Source: Bacillus sp. FJAT-29814 (GTDB lineage: Bacteria > Bacillota > Bacilli > Bacillales > Cytobacillaceae). From it: a stretch of DNA of 64,000 nt. Where the stretch lies: assembly GCF_001510715.1 (NCBI RefSeq), contig NZ_LMTJ01000008.1, positions 198,644 to 262,643 on the forward strand, in the 5' to 3' direction. The first letter of the stretch is position 1. Each line of letters begins with the position of its first letter. Under the pieces are notes generated by a model. It was not told the origin of the DNA. It saw only the letters and a list, made by a program, of their open reading frames with translations, and did not search any database. Positions 8,249 through 16,410 of this stretch are shown here, piece by piece. The translations under genes were made by a program, and so were the position numbers.

Positions 8249-8640
8249 AGACCTGTCATAAGAGCCAGTCTCATGACACGTTCAGTTGATTTTTTTCCTT
8301 CGACACGTAATGAAAGTCAATCTCATGACGCGTTCGGCTGTATTTTTCCCTTTGACACGACATGAAAGGCAGTCTCATGACACGATCGGCTGAATATTTT
8401 CCACAAGCACGTCATGAAAGGCAGTCTCATGACACAATCGGCTGAATATTTTCCACAGGCACGTCATGAAAGGCAGTCTCATGACACGATCGGCTGAATA
8501 TTTTCCACAGGCACGTCATGAAAGGCAGTCTCATGACGCGATTGGCTGAATATTTTCCACAGGCACGTTATAAAAGGCAATCTCATGACGCATTCGGCTA
8601 AATTTTTTCTTTAGACAGGTCATGAGAGGCGTTCTTAGAA
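8249..8640. repeat. Tandem array of eight 52-bp hairpin repeats
   Basis: The segment AGTCTCATG or its variants recurs at 8267, 8319, 8371, 8423, 8475, 8527, 8579 and, degenerate, 8631: exactly 52 bases each time. The four central units are nearly identical and the outer ones diverge. Each unit contains an inverted repeat, CGTCATGA, nine bases, TCATGAC(A/G)CG, then CGGCTGAATATTTTCCACAGG. The right arm TCATGAC is invariant in the first seven units while the left arm varies. No open frame, ribosome binding site or promoter is evident. Confidence 0.9.
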
Positions 8641-8685
8641 TTTTTCCTTTGTCGTGTATAGGATTCTAAATTTAATTAAAGAGCT

Positions 8686-8818
8686 CTGTTGATTTGCGCG
8701 TAAGGCGCGCAGACTCCTGCGGGAGTACGGGGCAGGGAAGACCCCGCAGGCCTTCAGCGCCGAGGAGGCTTCCCGGCACGCCCGCGGAAAGCGAAGCGCC
8801 TGGAGCGCAAATCAACAG
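8686..8818 (+). repeat. GC-rich palindromic repeat, copy B, with perfect 14-bp ends
   Basis: A 133-bp element bounded by perfect terminal inverted repeats CTGTTGATTTGCGC (8686-8699) and GCGCAAATCAACAG (8805-8818). Its core is homologous to copy A. It resembles a MITE or a REP-like element; no transposase is encoded and I see no clear target-site duplication. Confidence 0.8.
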
Positions 8819-8847
8819 ACAGGTCGCATAGTAAATGTCTGGTTTAA

Positions 8848-8882
8848 AAAAATGAAAGACTGTCGAAGTTTTTTCGACAGCC
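8848..8882 (-). terminator. Terminator of ric
   Basis: Stem CTGTCGAA / TTCGACAG followed on the minus strand by a T-rich run (complement of TTTAAAAAAATGAAAGA). Confidence 0.8.
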
Positions 8883-8910
8883 TAAGCGTGCTTTATGAAG
8901 AGAGATTTTA

Positions 8911-9600
8911 TTAGAAATATCTCGGAAACAGAATGTTGTTTTCAAGGTGGACGTGCATGAATGTCAAGCCTTCAAGGTCTTCCAACCGCTTGTAAACCAA
9001 ACGGTACGTACCGCAGGCATCGAGCGGCGGCGTGAAGTCAGCCGTAATGCTCCGCAATTCTTTAAGGATTGCTCCGGCATGATCATGTTCCTTTTCCAGT
9101 TCCACAATCATATTAATCGCCTCTTCACGATTTTCAACCGTGCCATCTGCAAGCTTTTTTATAATTGGGAACACCGTTTCCTCTTCCTTTGCCATATGCT
9201 CAAGCAATTCCTTTTTCAATTCGTAAAACAGTTCATACACCTTTAAAAGTTCTGGGTGATGGTCGCCATGGACCTTGGACACCTTTGTTACATATGGGCT
9301 AAGCATGGTTAATTCTTCTCTTGTTGCTTGGTGGTAGTGGTTAATGACATGGTCGATAATTGTGTTCGAATCAGAATTTGTCCAGACCTCAAGGCTAGTT
9401 TCCTGGGACTGGCTTTTTTCGTATACCACTTTTAACTCTTCCATAACGGCATCCGTATTTTGTCCCGCTGCATCGGCCAGTGGAATATTGCCGCCGCAAC
9501 AAAAATCTATGCGGTATTTTTTGAATATATCACTTGTTTTGGGCATGTCGTTGACAATATCTCTAACTAAGGTATCTGCAGTAAACATAAAAGTCATCAT
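8911..9600 (-). CDS. ric: Iron-sulfur cluster repair di-iron protein Ric (ScdA/YtfE)
   Basis: A 229-residue protein that repairs Fe-S clusters and di-iron sites damaged by nitric oxide or peroxide. The N-terminal ScdA_N domain carries DFCCGG (the paired Cys). The C-terminal haemerythrin-like domain supplies the His/Glu di-iron ligands, for example HYHQ, HMAKEEETVFP and HVHLENNILFP. The start at 9600 is set by AGGAGG six bases upstream; an in-frame extension of 24 codons lacks a binding site and would overlap the promoter. A near-consensus FNR box lies at -41.5. Confidence 0.93.
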   Translation of the reverse strand: MMTFMFTADTLVRDIVNDMPKTSDIFKKYRIDFCCGGNIPLADAAGQNTDAVMEELKVVYEKSQSQETSLEVWTNSDSNTIIDHVINHYHQATREELTMLSPYVTKVSKVHGDHHPELLKVYELFYELKKELLEHMAKEEETVFPIIKKLADGTVENREEAINMIVELEKEHDHAGAILKELRSITADFTPPLDACGTYRLVYKRLEDLEGLTFMHVHLENNILFPRYF

Positions 9601-9630
9601 GAAAAACCTCCTAAAATACTTTCTGACATA

Positions 9631-9673
9631 AGCATAATGGAAACTTGATTTGAACTTGGTGACCACCGTCACA
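9631..9673 (-). promoter_or_regulatory. FNR box plus -10 of ric
   Basis: Read on the plus strand, GGTGA-CCACCG-TCACA (9658-9673) matches 9 of 10 Fnr consensus positions; the box is palindromic. On the minus strand TATGCT (9636-9631) is the -10, 21 bases away, putting the box centre at -41.5. Confidence 0.7.
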
Positions 9674-9719
9674 CATTAGCGGATGTTTTTGTGAATTTTG
9701 GACAAGAAACTTTCACAAA

Positions 9720-9762
9720 TGTGATATTTGCTATGTATCCTGAATTTTTGTAGGCTTATAAT
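9720..9762 (+). promoter_or_regulatory. moeA promoter with FNR half-site
   Basis: A consensus TATAAT at 9757-9762 drives moeA. A perfect half-site TGTGA (9720-9724) lies where the left half of a -41.5 FNR box belongs, but the right half (CTATG) does not match. It may be a weak or vestigial site. Confidence 0.45.
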
Positions 9763-9815
9763 GAATGTAATATAAACAAGTTTGATTTTTTTGTATAAGA
9801 TGGGAGCCGATTTAT

Positions 9816-11081
9816 TTGTTTGAAAGAAGACAACCAATTCCAATCGGGGATGCAGTAAAAAAAATAATGCAATATCAACTCCAAGGCGTCACTGAGCATG
9901 TTTTGATAGATGAAAGTTACGGAAGATTCTTATCAGAAGATTTAACGGCCACCTGTGATGTTCCTCATTTCGACAGAGCCCCATATGATGGCTTTGCTGT
10001 CAGATCCATTGATACTAATGGGGCATCATTAACAAATCCAGTTGAATTTGAAGTAATCGATCATATTGGAGCAGGCATGGTTTCTGAAAAACAGGTGGGT
10101 AACAACCAAGCGGTGAGGATCATGACCGGGGCGATTATGCCAAAAGGTACCGATGCAGTGGTTATGTTTGAAGTAGCCAAAACCTTTGAAAAGAATGGAA
10201 CACCATACATGTCAATAAAACGAAGCTTTAAAAAAGGTGAAAATGTTTCGTTTAGAGGAGAAGACGCAAAGGAAGGCGAAGTACTTGTAAAAAAAGGAAC
10301 GTTGGTTAATCCGGGGATTCAGGCCATGCTCGCGACATTTGGCTACAAGCAGGTTCCGGTTGCCAAAAAGCCGATCGTAGGTTTGTTCGCGACCGGAACC
10401 GAGCTGTTGGAAGTTGAGGAACCATTGGTCCCCGGAAAGATTCGCAATAGCAATTCACACATGATTGCCGCCCAAATTGAGCGGGCAGGCGCAATTGTTC
10501 GGTATTTTGGGAAATTACCTGATGAATTTGATACATGCTTTGAGGCCGTACATAATGCACTCGACAAAGTGGATATTTTAGTCACCACGGGAGGGGTTTC
10601 CGTTGGCGATTTTGATTATCTTCCGGAAATATATGAAAAGTTGCAGGCTAAAGTGTTGTTTAATAAAGTGGCAATGCGTCCGGGAAGTGTTACGACGGTG
10701 GCCCATTTTAACGGCAAGCTGTTATTTGGGCTTTCGGGAAACCCATCGGCCTGCTATGTGGGGTTTGAATTATTTGCCCGGCCGATTATTCGCAGAATGT
10801 TATTCTCCGAAAAACCGCACCTTCGGAAGGAAACAGCAATCCTAGATGTTGACTTTCCGAAGGCCAATCCGTTTACAAGATTTGTCCGCAGTGCCCTGAC
10901 AGTGGAAAATGGGAGACTTAAGGTAAGCCCAAGCGGCCTCGATAAGTCGAATATTATCATGAGTTTGGCCGGTGCAAATTCGTTAACCATCTTGCCTGGC
11001 GGAACAAGAGGATTCACCGCTGGCAGCGAAGTGGAGGTTCTTATGTTAGAAGACCAAACTGGCAGTGAATGGCCTTGGTAA
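9816..11081 (+). CDS. moeA: Molybdopterin molybdotransferase MoeA
   Basis: MoeA inserts molybdate into adenylylated molybdopterin. The 421-residue protein shows PHFDRAPYDGFAVR near residue 47, the GDAVVMFE-type segment, TTGGVSVGDFDY near 265 and LSGNPSA near 307, then the C-terminal MoeA IV domain. The start is a TTG with GGGAG nine bases upstream; no better ATG is available. Its last 13 bases overlap mobB, so the two are co-transcribed. Confidence 0.95.
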   Translation: MFERRQPIPIGDAVKKIMQYQLQGVTEHVLIDESYGRFLSEDLTATCDVPHFDRAPYDGFAVRSIDTNGASLTNPVEFEVIDHIGAGMVSEKQVGNNQAVRIMTGAIMPKGTDAVVMFEVAKTFEKNGTPYMSIKRSFKKGENVSFRGEDAKEGEVLVKKGTLVNPGIQAMLATFGYKQVPVAKKPIVGLFATGTELLEVEEPLVPGKIRNSNSHMIAAQIERAGAIVRYFGKLPDEFDTCFEAVHNALDKVDILVTTGGVSVGDFDYLPEIYEKLQAKVLFNKVAMRPGSVTTVAHFNGKLLFGLSGNPSACYVGFELFARPIIRRMLFSEKPHLRKETAILDVDFPKANPFTRFVRSALTVENGRLKVSPSGLDKSNIIMSLAGANSLTILPGGTRGFTAGSEVEVLMLEDQTGSEWPW

Positions 11082-11608
11082 AACCGGTCGTTTTCCAAGT
11101 GGTCGGCTACCAAAATAGCGGCAAGACGACTTATACGCTGAAACTGATTCAAAGACTGAAAGTATTAGGGATCGCAACTGCCACTATAAAGCATCACGGT
11201 CATGGTGGCAAACCTGATGTTCCGGATGGCAAAGATTCGGTCAAACATATCGAGAAGGGGGCCGGCATTTCAATTGTTGAAGGTGGCGGCCGCATGATTC
11301 TCCAGGCAGAGGATTTCAAAGGAGGGCTGGAGCGACAAATTCAACTGTTGGGTTTTTTTCAACCCGATGTCATCCTGATTGAAGGGTATAAGCATAAACC
11401 ATTTCCCAAGGTTTTATTGATTAGGAGCCAAACCGATTTGGAATTGCTGTCGGCAGTAACAAATGTGAAGGCAATCGTCTATTGGCAGGATGAAATGAAG
11501 ATGGATATTCAAGCCCAGACCAATGTACCATGTTTTCGAATTGATGACGTTAATAGTGTAGACTGGGCCGTACAATTCTTAAAATATTGTGTCCAAGAAG
11601 AAGGCTGA
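11069..11608 (+). CDS. mobB: Molybdopterin-guanine dinucleotide biosynthesis protein MobB
   Basis: A 179-residue P-loop GTP-binding protein with Walker A GYQNSGKTT (13-21), a TIKHHGHGG segment typical of MobB, and IEGYKHKPFPK. MobB assists MobA in attaching GMP to molybdopterin; no mobA is in the window. The start overlaps the end of moeA by 13 bases and has only a poor ribosome binding site, suggesting translational coupling. Confidence 0.93.
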   Translation: MALVKPVVFQVVGYQNSGKTTYTLKLIQRLKVLGIATATIKHHGHGGKPDVPDGKDSVKHIEKGAGISIVEGGGRMILQAEDFKGGLERQIQLLGFFQPDVILIEGYKHKPFPKVLLIRSQTDLELLSAVTNVKAIVYWQDEMKMDIQAQTNVPCFRIDDVNSVDWAVQFLKYCVQEEG

Positions 11609-11628
11609 GGCCTTCTTTTCGTTTTTTT
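11598..11628 (+). terminator. Terminator of moeA-mobB
   Basis: Stem AAGAAGGC / GCCTTCTT with loop TGAG, overlapping the mobB stop, followed by TTTTCG and seven T residues. The T run abuts the next FNR box directly. Confidence 0.85.
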
Positions 11629-11670
11629 GTGACAAGCTTCACTTATTATTCCTTTTTGCTCGTTTAAAGT
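11628..11670 (+). promoter_or_regulatory. FNR box plus -10 of ywiC
   Basis: TGTGA-CAAGCT-TCACT (11628-11643) matches 9 of 10 Fnr consensus positions. The candidate -10 TAAAGT (11665-11670, 4 of 6) places the centre at -41.5. In B. subtilis the ywiC region also neighbours fnr. Confidence 0.75.
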
Positions 11671-11697
11671 AAAGATATTAGGAAAAAGGAGTGAAAT

Positions 11698-12426
11698 ATG
11701 ATGAAGCTTTTTCTACCAAAACAGCATGGTGCGTGGGCGATGTTAATCATCCCTTTTTGGCTTGGGGTAATAAATGGAGGATTTATTTGGCAGCATATCC
11801 CACTTTTCGTTGGATGGTTATTATTGTATTTGGCGACCTATCCGATGCTGTTGATTTTTAAAAGGAAGAATGTCCCTTTTTATACTAAATGGACGTTGAT
11901 ATATCTGGTACCTGCTTTAGCCTTGCTTTTAATCCCGTTAATTGAAAGACCAGCAATGGTATACTTCGGACTGTTGATGCTCCCGTTTTTTGTGATAAAT
12001 GCTTATTATACTTCAATTAATCACGATCGTGCGTTTATGAACGATATTAGCGCCATTTGCGCATTTTCGATTGCCGGGTTGGCAAGCAGTTATTTTGGCG
12101 GAGGCACATTAACTGCTGGAACGATTTTATTTACATTTTTCGGTTCAATGCTGTTTTTTGCCGGATGCACTTTTTATGTGAAAACCATGATCAGGGAAAG
12201 GAAGAATATTCAGTTTAAATGGGTTTCATGGCTTTTTCACATCATTTTGGTGATTGCTTGGCTGGTATTTGGCTTTTGGGTTGCAGCACTTGCATATATC
12301 CCAAGTCTAATTCGGGCTATCGCCTTTTATGGGAAAAAATTGACCCCTAAACAAATCGGCATTTATGAAATAGTGAATTCAGCGATTTTCTTTGTGATTA
12401 TGACAGTCCAAATTCTTTACCTTTAA
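11698..12426 (+). CDS. ywiC: YwiC-like integral membrane protein
   Basis: A 242-residue protein with about eight hydrophobic helices and the family's characteristic start MKLFLPKQHGAWAMLIIPFW. YwiC proteins are multi-pass membrane proteins encoded next to fnr and nar genes in bacilli; their biochemical role is not known to me. Two tandem ATGs exist; the first follows AAAGGAG by six bases. The near-consensus FNR box immediately upstream supports anaerobic expression. Confidence 0.85.
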   Translation: MMKLFLPKQHGAWAMLIIPFWLGVINGGFIWQHIPLFVGWLLLYLATYPMLLIFKRKNVPFYTKWTLIYLVPALALLLIPLIERPAMVYFGLLMLPFFVINAYYTSINHDRAFMNDISAICAFSIAGLASSYFGGGTLTAGTILFTFFGSMLFFAGCTFYVKTMIRERKNIQFKWVSWLFHIILVIAWLVFGFWVAALAYIPSLIRAIAFYGKKLTPKQIGIYEIVNSAIFFVIMTVQILYL

Positions 12427-12430
12427 TAAT

Positions 12431-12466
12431 AAAAAATCGGCCCTTTTTAAAAGGACCGATTTTTTT
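12431..12466. terminator. Bidirectional terminator between ywiC and fnr copy 2
   Basis: Stem AAAAATCGG.CC / GG.CCGATTTTT flanked by A- and T-runs; it serves both convergent genes. Confidence 0.85.
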
Positions 12467-12469
12467 AAG

Positions 12470-13162
12470 TTAATCAACCGTGCAAATTTCAATTGGACAA
12501 TCCTCGCACTCAATCTCCCCTTTTAAATAATTAAGATCATGAATGGTAATCGTGCCTTTATCAATCGAGATGATACCCGTTTTTCTAAGATCGCTTAGGA
12601 GCCGATTGACGACTTCCCTTGAGGTGCCGCAAAAATTGGCCAATTCTTGATTGGTCAGCGGCAAATCGATCATAATTCCTCTATTCGTTTTAATTCCGTA
12701 GCTATTGCTAATTCGAATTAAGGTTGAATATAAAGCACCTTTTTTTCCATGTAAAACAAGGTCGCGAAATCGGGTTTGTGTTTTCCGATATTGCTGGCTT
12801 ATCCATTTTAAAAATTCAAAGGATAGCGGCAAATCCTGCGAAAGTTTGTCTTCAAGATACTCCCTTCTTATAACAGCAACTTCACCGTTCTCAACGACTC
12901 GTGCACTTAATGAATACTTGGATGTTGGGGAAAATAATTGTAGTTCACCAACAAGATCACCAGCAGAGCACATTCTTAAAGTAAGCTCCCGGCCATCAGG
13001 GATAATTTTACTTATTTGCAGAACACCGCTTTGAACGACATACAACTCTTCGGCAGGGGCACCTTCCTGAAATAAAAAGGAACCCTTTTCCATCTTTTTG
13101 TAATAATGTATCGTTTGAAACAGATGGGACAACTGTACTGGCATTTCTTTAACTAATTGCAT
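12470..13162 (-). CDS. Fnr-type Crp-family anaerobic regulator (copy 2)
   Basis: A 230-residue paralogue of the Fnr at 5843-6541. It has the same beta-roll, dimer helix and an almost identical recognition region (ELANFCGTSREVVNRLLSDL, with REVVNR where copy 1 has RESTNR). It keeps the C-terminal Cys219-x2-Cys222-x4-Cys227 and Asp134 in RFRDL, so it too should bind an oxygen-sensitive 4Fe-4S cluster. Both copies probably read the same DNA boxes. It is convergent with ywiC. No clear FNR box was found in its own promoter; TGTAA-N5-TTACA lies about 70 bp upstream, too far and mis-spaced. Confidence 0.9.
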   Translation of the reverse strand: MQLVKEMPVQLSHLFQTIHYYKKMEKGSFLFQEGAPAEELYVVQSGVLQISKIIPDGRELTLRMCSAGDLVGELQLFSPTSKYSLSARVVENGEVAVIRREYLEDKLSQDLPLSFEFLKWISQQYRKTQTRFRDLVLHGKKGALYSTLIRISNSYGIKTNRGIMIDLPLTNQELANFCGTSREVVNRLLSDLRKTGIISIDKGTITIHDLNYLKGEIECEDCPIEICTVD

Positions 13163-13446
13163 AAAATAACCACCTTTAATAGGGTAAACCCCTGGCTTGG
13201 ATATAAGAAATTTTCTTAGTGGCAGTCATGTAAGATTTTTACAAGATTCTACTATAATTATATTGTTAACGAAGAATATTTAGCAATATCTGAAGAATAA
13301 GTTCATACAATCGTCAAATGTTGTATAGCATCATTTTATATTTCTTAGGAAATATTGTCTAATGCTGTTGATTTATGAAAGAAATTCCTATAATCGTGGG
13401 AATTTAAACGGAAATAATAAAAATGTAACGTTAAGGAGGGAAAAGC

Positions 13447-13626
13447 ATGGGTCAAAATCGTCAATTTCGATCTGGTCAAAAAGCCCCTAATAATGGCGTC
13501 TATATTGAAGTGGGGGACACCGGAAGCAATGTGATCAATCCAAAAAAAATAAGGCTGAGAGCGGGAGACAGATTCCCCGAGACCTCTAACGATGAACGAA
13601 TTTGGACTTACCAGCGCAAGCCATAA
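13447..13626 (+). CDS. yjzC: YjzC family small protein
   Basis: A 59-residue frame, MGQNRQFRSGQKAPNNG... ending RIWTYQRKP, with GGAGGG nine bases upstream. It matches my memory of B. subtilis YjzC along its whole length. The family is small, soluble and of unknown function. As in B. subtilis it stands before yjzD-yjaU; here clpB intervenes. It has its own terminator. Confidence 0.9.
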   Translation: MGQNRQFRSGQKAPNNGVYIEVGDTGSNVINPKKIRLRAGDRFPETSNDERIWTYQRKP

Positions 13627-13640
13627 TAGGGAATACCGCA

Positions 13641-13671
13641 AGAGTCATCCGAACACCGGATGGCTCTTTCT
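13641..13671 (+). terminator. Terminator of yjzC
   Basis: Stem AGAGTCATCCG / CGGATGGCTCT with loop AACAC, followed by a short T run. Confidence 0.8.
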
Positions 13672-13675
13672 AAAT

Positions 13676-13731
13676 TTTACTTTTAAAGAAGAATTCATTT
13701 ATAATAAAAGAAAAGGTCAAATTAGGTCAAA
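13676..13731 (+). promoter_or_regulatory. clpB promoter with CtsR operator
   Basis: TATAAT at 13700-13705 with a weak -35 TTTACT 18 bp upstream. GGTCAAATTAGGTCAAA (13715-13731) is a tandem heptad repeat matching the CtsR consensus GGTCAAA-N3-GGTCAAA, covering the transcription start and the region just before the ribosome binding site. CtsR represses clp genes at normal temperature. Confidence 0.88.
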
Positions 13732-13746
13732 AAAGGAGATGGGAAA

Positions 13747-16344
13747 ATGGACTTGAACAGAATGACTGAAAGGCTTCAGAAAGGGGTAATGGAGGCCCAA
13801 AGTCTGGCCGTAAAAAGTAATCATCAAGAAATAGACGAACCTCACTTGTTTTTGGCGTTATTGAATCAGGATGACAGTTTGATTTCGGCCATTTTTGAAC
13901 GGGCTGGTATATCATCTGAAAAAATGGAGCAAGCCTTAAATCAGGCGTTGGCACGGAATCCGCAGGTTATTGGCAGTGGTGTTGAACAGGGGAAACTGTA
14001 TATTACCGCTAGACTGCAACGACTGCTCGTTAGTGCAGAGGACTTTGCCGAGAAGCTTGGGGATGAATATCTCTCGGTTGAACATGTTCTTATGGCGGCA
14101 GTAAATGCAAATGACTCGGAAATCAAAAGGATTCTGGGTACAATCGGCCGGGACGCTGAGGTAATTTTAAAAGCAATTAAGGAAATTAGGGGGAATCAAA
14201 GAGTGACTTCACAAAATCCTGAAGCAGGTTACGAAGCGTTAAAGAAATACGGACGGGATTTGGTTGCTGAAGTAAAAGCAGGGAAAATGGACCCGGTGAT
14301 CGGACGAGATACGGAAATCCGCAATGTCATCAGGATTCTGTCCAGAAAAACAAAAAACAACCCTGTATTAATCGGTGAACCGGGTGTAGGAAAAACAGCG
14401 ATTGTAGAAGGTCTCGCCCAGCGAATCGTTCGTAAGGATGTTCCCGAAGGACTCAAGGATAAGACTATTTTTTCGCTCGATATGAGTGCACTGATTGCTG
14501 GAGCCAAATTCAGAGGAGAATTTGAGGAGAGACTAAAAGCTGTTTTAAATGAAATCAAGAAAAGTGAAGGGCAAATACTGTTGTTTATCGATGAAATCCA
14601 TACAATCGTCGGTGCAGGAAGAACCGATGGCGCCATGGATGCCGGCAATATGTTAAAGCCGATGCTTGCCCGGGGGGAGCTCCATTGCATTGGGGCAACC
14701 ACACTCGATGAACATAGAAAATATATCGAAAAGGATCCCGCCCTCGAGAGACGATTTCAACAGGTGTTGGTCCAGGAACCCGATGTCGAGGACACTATCT
14801 CCATTTTGCGGGGCTTAAAGGAACGATTTGAAGTTCACCACGGGGTAAAAATCCACGACCACGCCTTGGTTGTGGCTGCCACTTTGTCGGACCGCTATAT
14901 TTCTGACCGATTCCTGCCTGACAAAGCAATTGATTTAGTCGATGAGGCATGTGCGATGATCCGCACCGAAATTGATTCGATGCCGACAGAACTTGATGAA
15001 GTGACACGAAGAGTCATGCAATTGGAAATTGAGGAAGCAGCGTTAAGCAAAGAACATGATGAAATCAGTAAACAACGGCTTGAAGCGCTGCGAAAGGAAT
15101 TAGCGGACTTAAAGGAACAAGCGGGTAGCATGAAGGCAAAATGGCTTGGGGAAAAAGAAACGATTCAAAAATTGCAGGAAAAACGCGAGCAAATAGAGAA
15201 GCTCAGACGCGAGCTGCAGCAAGCGGAGGATAAATATGACCTAAACCGGGCTGCCGAGCTTAGGCATGGGCTGATTCCACAAGCGGAAAAAGAATTGCTG
15301 GAACTTGAAACAAAAACAGAATCTGAAAATCGTTTGCTTCGTGAAGAGGTAACCGGAGAGGAAATATCGAATATTATTTCAAGGTGGACTGGCATACCGC
15401 TGGCGAAACTCGTTGAAGGCGAACGGGAAAAGCTTCTGAGACTGGAATCCATCCTTCAAGAACGGGTCATTGGGCAAAATGAAGCCGTTAATCTAGTAAC
15501 AGATGCGGTTCTTCGCGCCAGGGCGGGAATAAAAGACCCAAACAGACCGATTGGCTCGTTTTTATTTTTGGGACCCACGGGGGTCGGGAAAACAGAGCTG
15601 GCAAAGGCTCTGGCCGAAGCGTTATTCGACAGTGAGGAGCATATTATTCGCATCGACATGTCCGAATATATGGAAAAGCATGCGGTCTCCCGGCTAATAG
15701 GCGCACCTCCTGGATACGTGGGCTATGAAGAAGGCGGGCAATTGACTGAAGCCGTAAGAAGGCGGCCTTACTCTGTCATTTTAATGGATGAAATTGAAAA
15801 AGCACACCCTGAGGTATTTAATATCTTGCTGCAGGCCCTTGACGATGGCCGGATAACCGATTCGCAGGGCAGGGTGGTCGACTTTAAAAACACCGTAATC
15901 ATTATGACATCCAATATCGGCTCCCAGTTTCTCCTAGACCGTGCAGAAGATGAGGAAGGGATATCAGAAGCAGCTAGGGAAAAGGTACAAAGCCAGCTAA
16001 AGGCTCATTTCCGTCCGGAATTCCTCAATCGAATCGATGAAACAATTTTGTTTAAACCGTTGTCATTAGGCGACATCAAGAATATTGTTGTCAAGCTGCT
16101 TAAGGAGCTTCAGGGAAGATTAAAAGATCAGCAAATAGAAATATCCATCACTGATGAAGCAAAAGAGTTCATTGCCATTAACGGTTTTGATCCTGTCTAT
16201 GGGGCGCGGCCGTTGAAGCGGTATATTCAGAGAAATATCGAAACAAAACTGGCCAGGGTTATTATCGCCGGAAAATTGCACGAGGGATCAAGTGCAGAAA
16301 TTATTGTCAATAATGGAGAAGTAGATTTAACCATTGACAAATGA
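13747..16344 (+). CDS. clpB: Disaggregase ATPase ClpB
   Basis: An 865-residue hexameric AAA+ chaperone that extracts polypeptides from aggregates together with DnaK. Order: double Clp-N repeat (about 1-145), NBD1 with Walker A GEPGVGKT (210-217) and FIDEIHT, a coiled-coil M-domain (about 410-525, rich in Glu/Lys/Leu), NBD2 with GPTGVGKT (about 609-616) and LMDEIEK, then the ClpB D2-small domain. No IGF/IGL ClpP-binding loop is apparent, as expected for ClpB. Controlled by the CtsR operator upstream. B. subtilis lacks clpB, so this is an insertion relative to its gene order. Confidence 0.98.
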   Translation: MDLNRMTERLQKGVMEAQSLAVKSNHQEIDEPHLFLALLNQDDSLISAIFERAGISSEKMEQALNQALARNPQVIGSGVEQGKLYITARLQRLLVSAEDFAEKLGDEYLSVEHVLMAAVNANDSEIKRILGTIGRDAEVILKAIKEIRGNQRVTSQNPEAGYEALKKYGRDLVAEVKAGKMDPVIGRDTEIRNVIRILSRKTKNNPVLIGEPGVGKTAIVEGLAQRIVRKDVPEGLKDKTIFSLDMSALIAGAKFRGEFEERLKAVLNEIKKSEGQILLFIDEIHTIVGAGRTDGAMDAGNMLKPMLARGELHCIGATTLDEHRKYIEKDPALERRFQQVLVQEPDVEDTISILRGLKERFEVHHGVKIHDHALVVAATLSDRYISDRFLPDKAIDLVDEACAMIRTEIDSMPTELDEVTRRVMQLEIEEAALSKEHDEISKQRLEALRKELADLKEQAGSMKAKWLGEKETIQKLQEKREQIEKLRRELQQAEDKYDLNRAAELRHGLIPQAEKELLELETKTESENRLLREEVTGEEISNIISRWTGIPLAKLVEGEREKLLRLESILQERVIGQNEAVNLVTDAVLRARAGIKDPNRPIGSFLFLGPTGVGKTELAKALAEALFDSEEHIIRIDMSEYMEKHAVSRLIGAPPGYVGYEEGGQLTEAVRRRPYSVILMDEIEKAHPEVFNILLQALDDGRITDSQGRVVDFKNTVIIMTSNIGSQFLLDRAEDEEGISEAAREKVQSQLKAHFRPEFLNRIDETILFKPLSLGDIKNIVVKLLKELQGRLKDQQIEISITDEAKEFIAINGFDPVYGARPLKRYIQRNIETKLARVIIAGKLHEGSSAEIIVNNGEVDLTIDK

Positions 16345-16363
16345 GGGTTATCCCGTAAAAAAT

Positions 16364-16395
16364 AAAGGTCTTCCAACTTAGCATGGAAGACCTTT
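16364..16395. terminator. Terminator between clpB and yjzD
   Basis: Perfect 12-bp stem AAAGGTCTTCCA / TGGAAGACCTTT with an eight-base loop; usable by both convergent genes. Confidence 0.85.
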
Positions 16396-16410
16396 TCTAA
16401 AAGAAAAAAC

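Noticed and set aside
8249-8640. CRISPR array
   Set aside because: The whole 52-bp unit is conserved, with no unique spacers between short repeats, and there are no cas genes in the window.
9688-9719. Rex operator before moeA (TTTGTGAA / TTCACAAA)
   Set aside because: The half-sites are 16 bases apart, while Rex sites have a short central gap. It is kept only as an unexplained inverted repeat.
13226-13245. TGTAA-N5-TTACA as an Fnr box of the second fnr gene
   Set aside because: Spacer is five instead of six, the G of TGTGA is missing and no -10 lies at the right distance.
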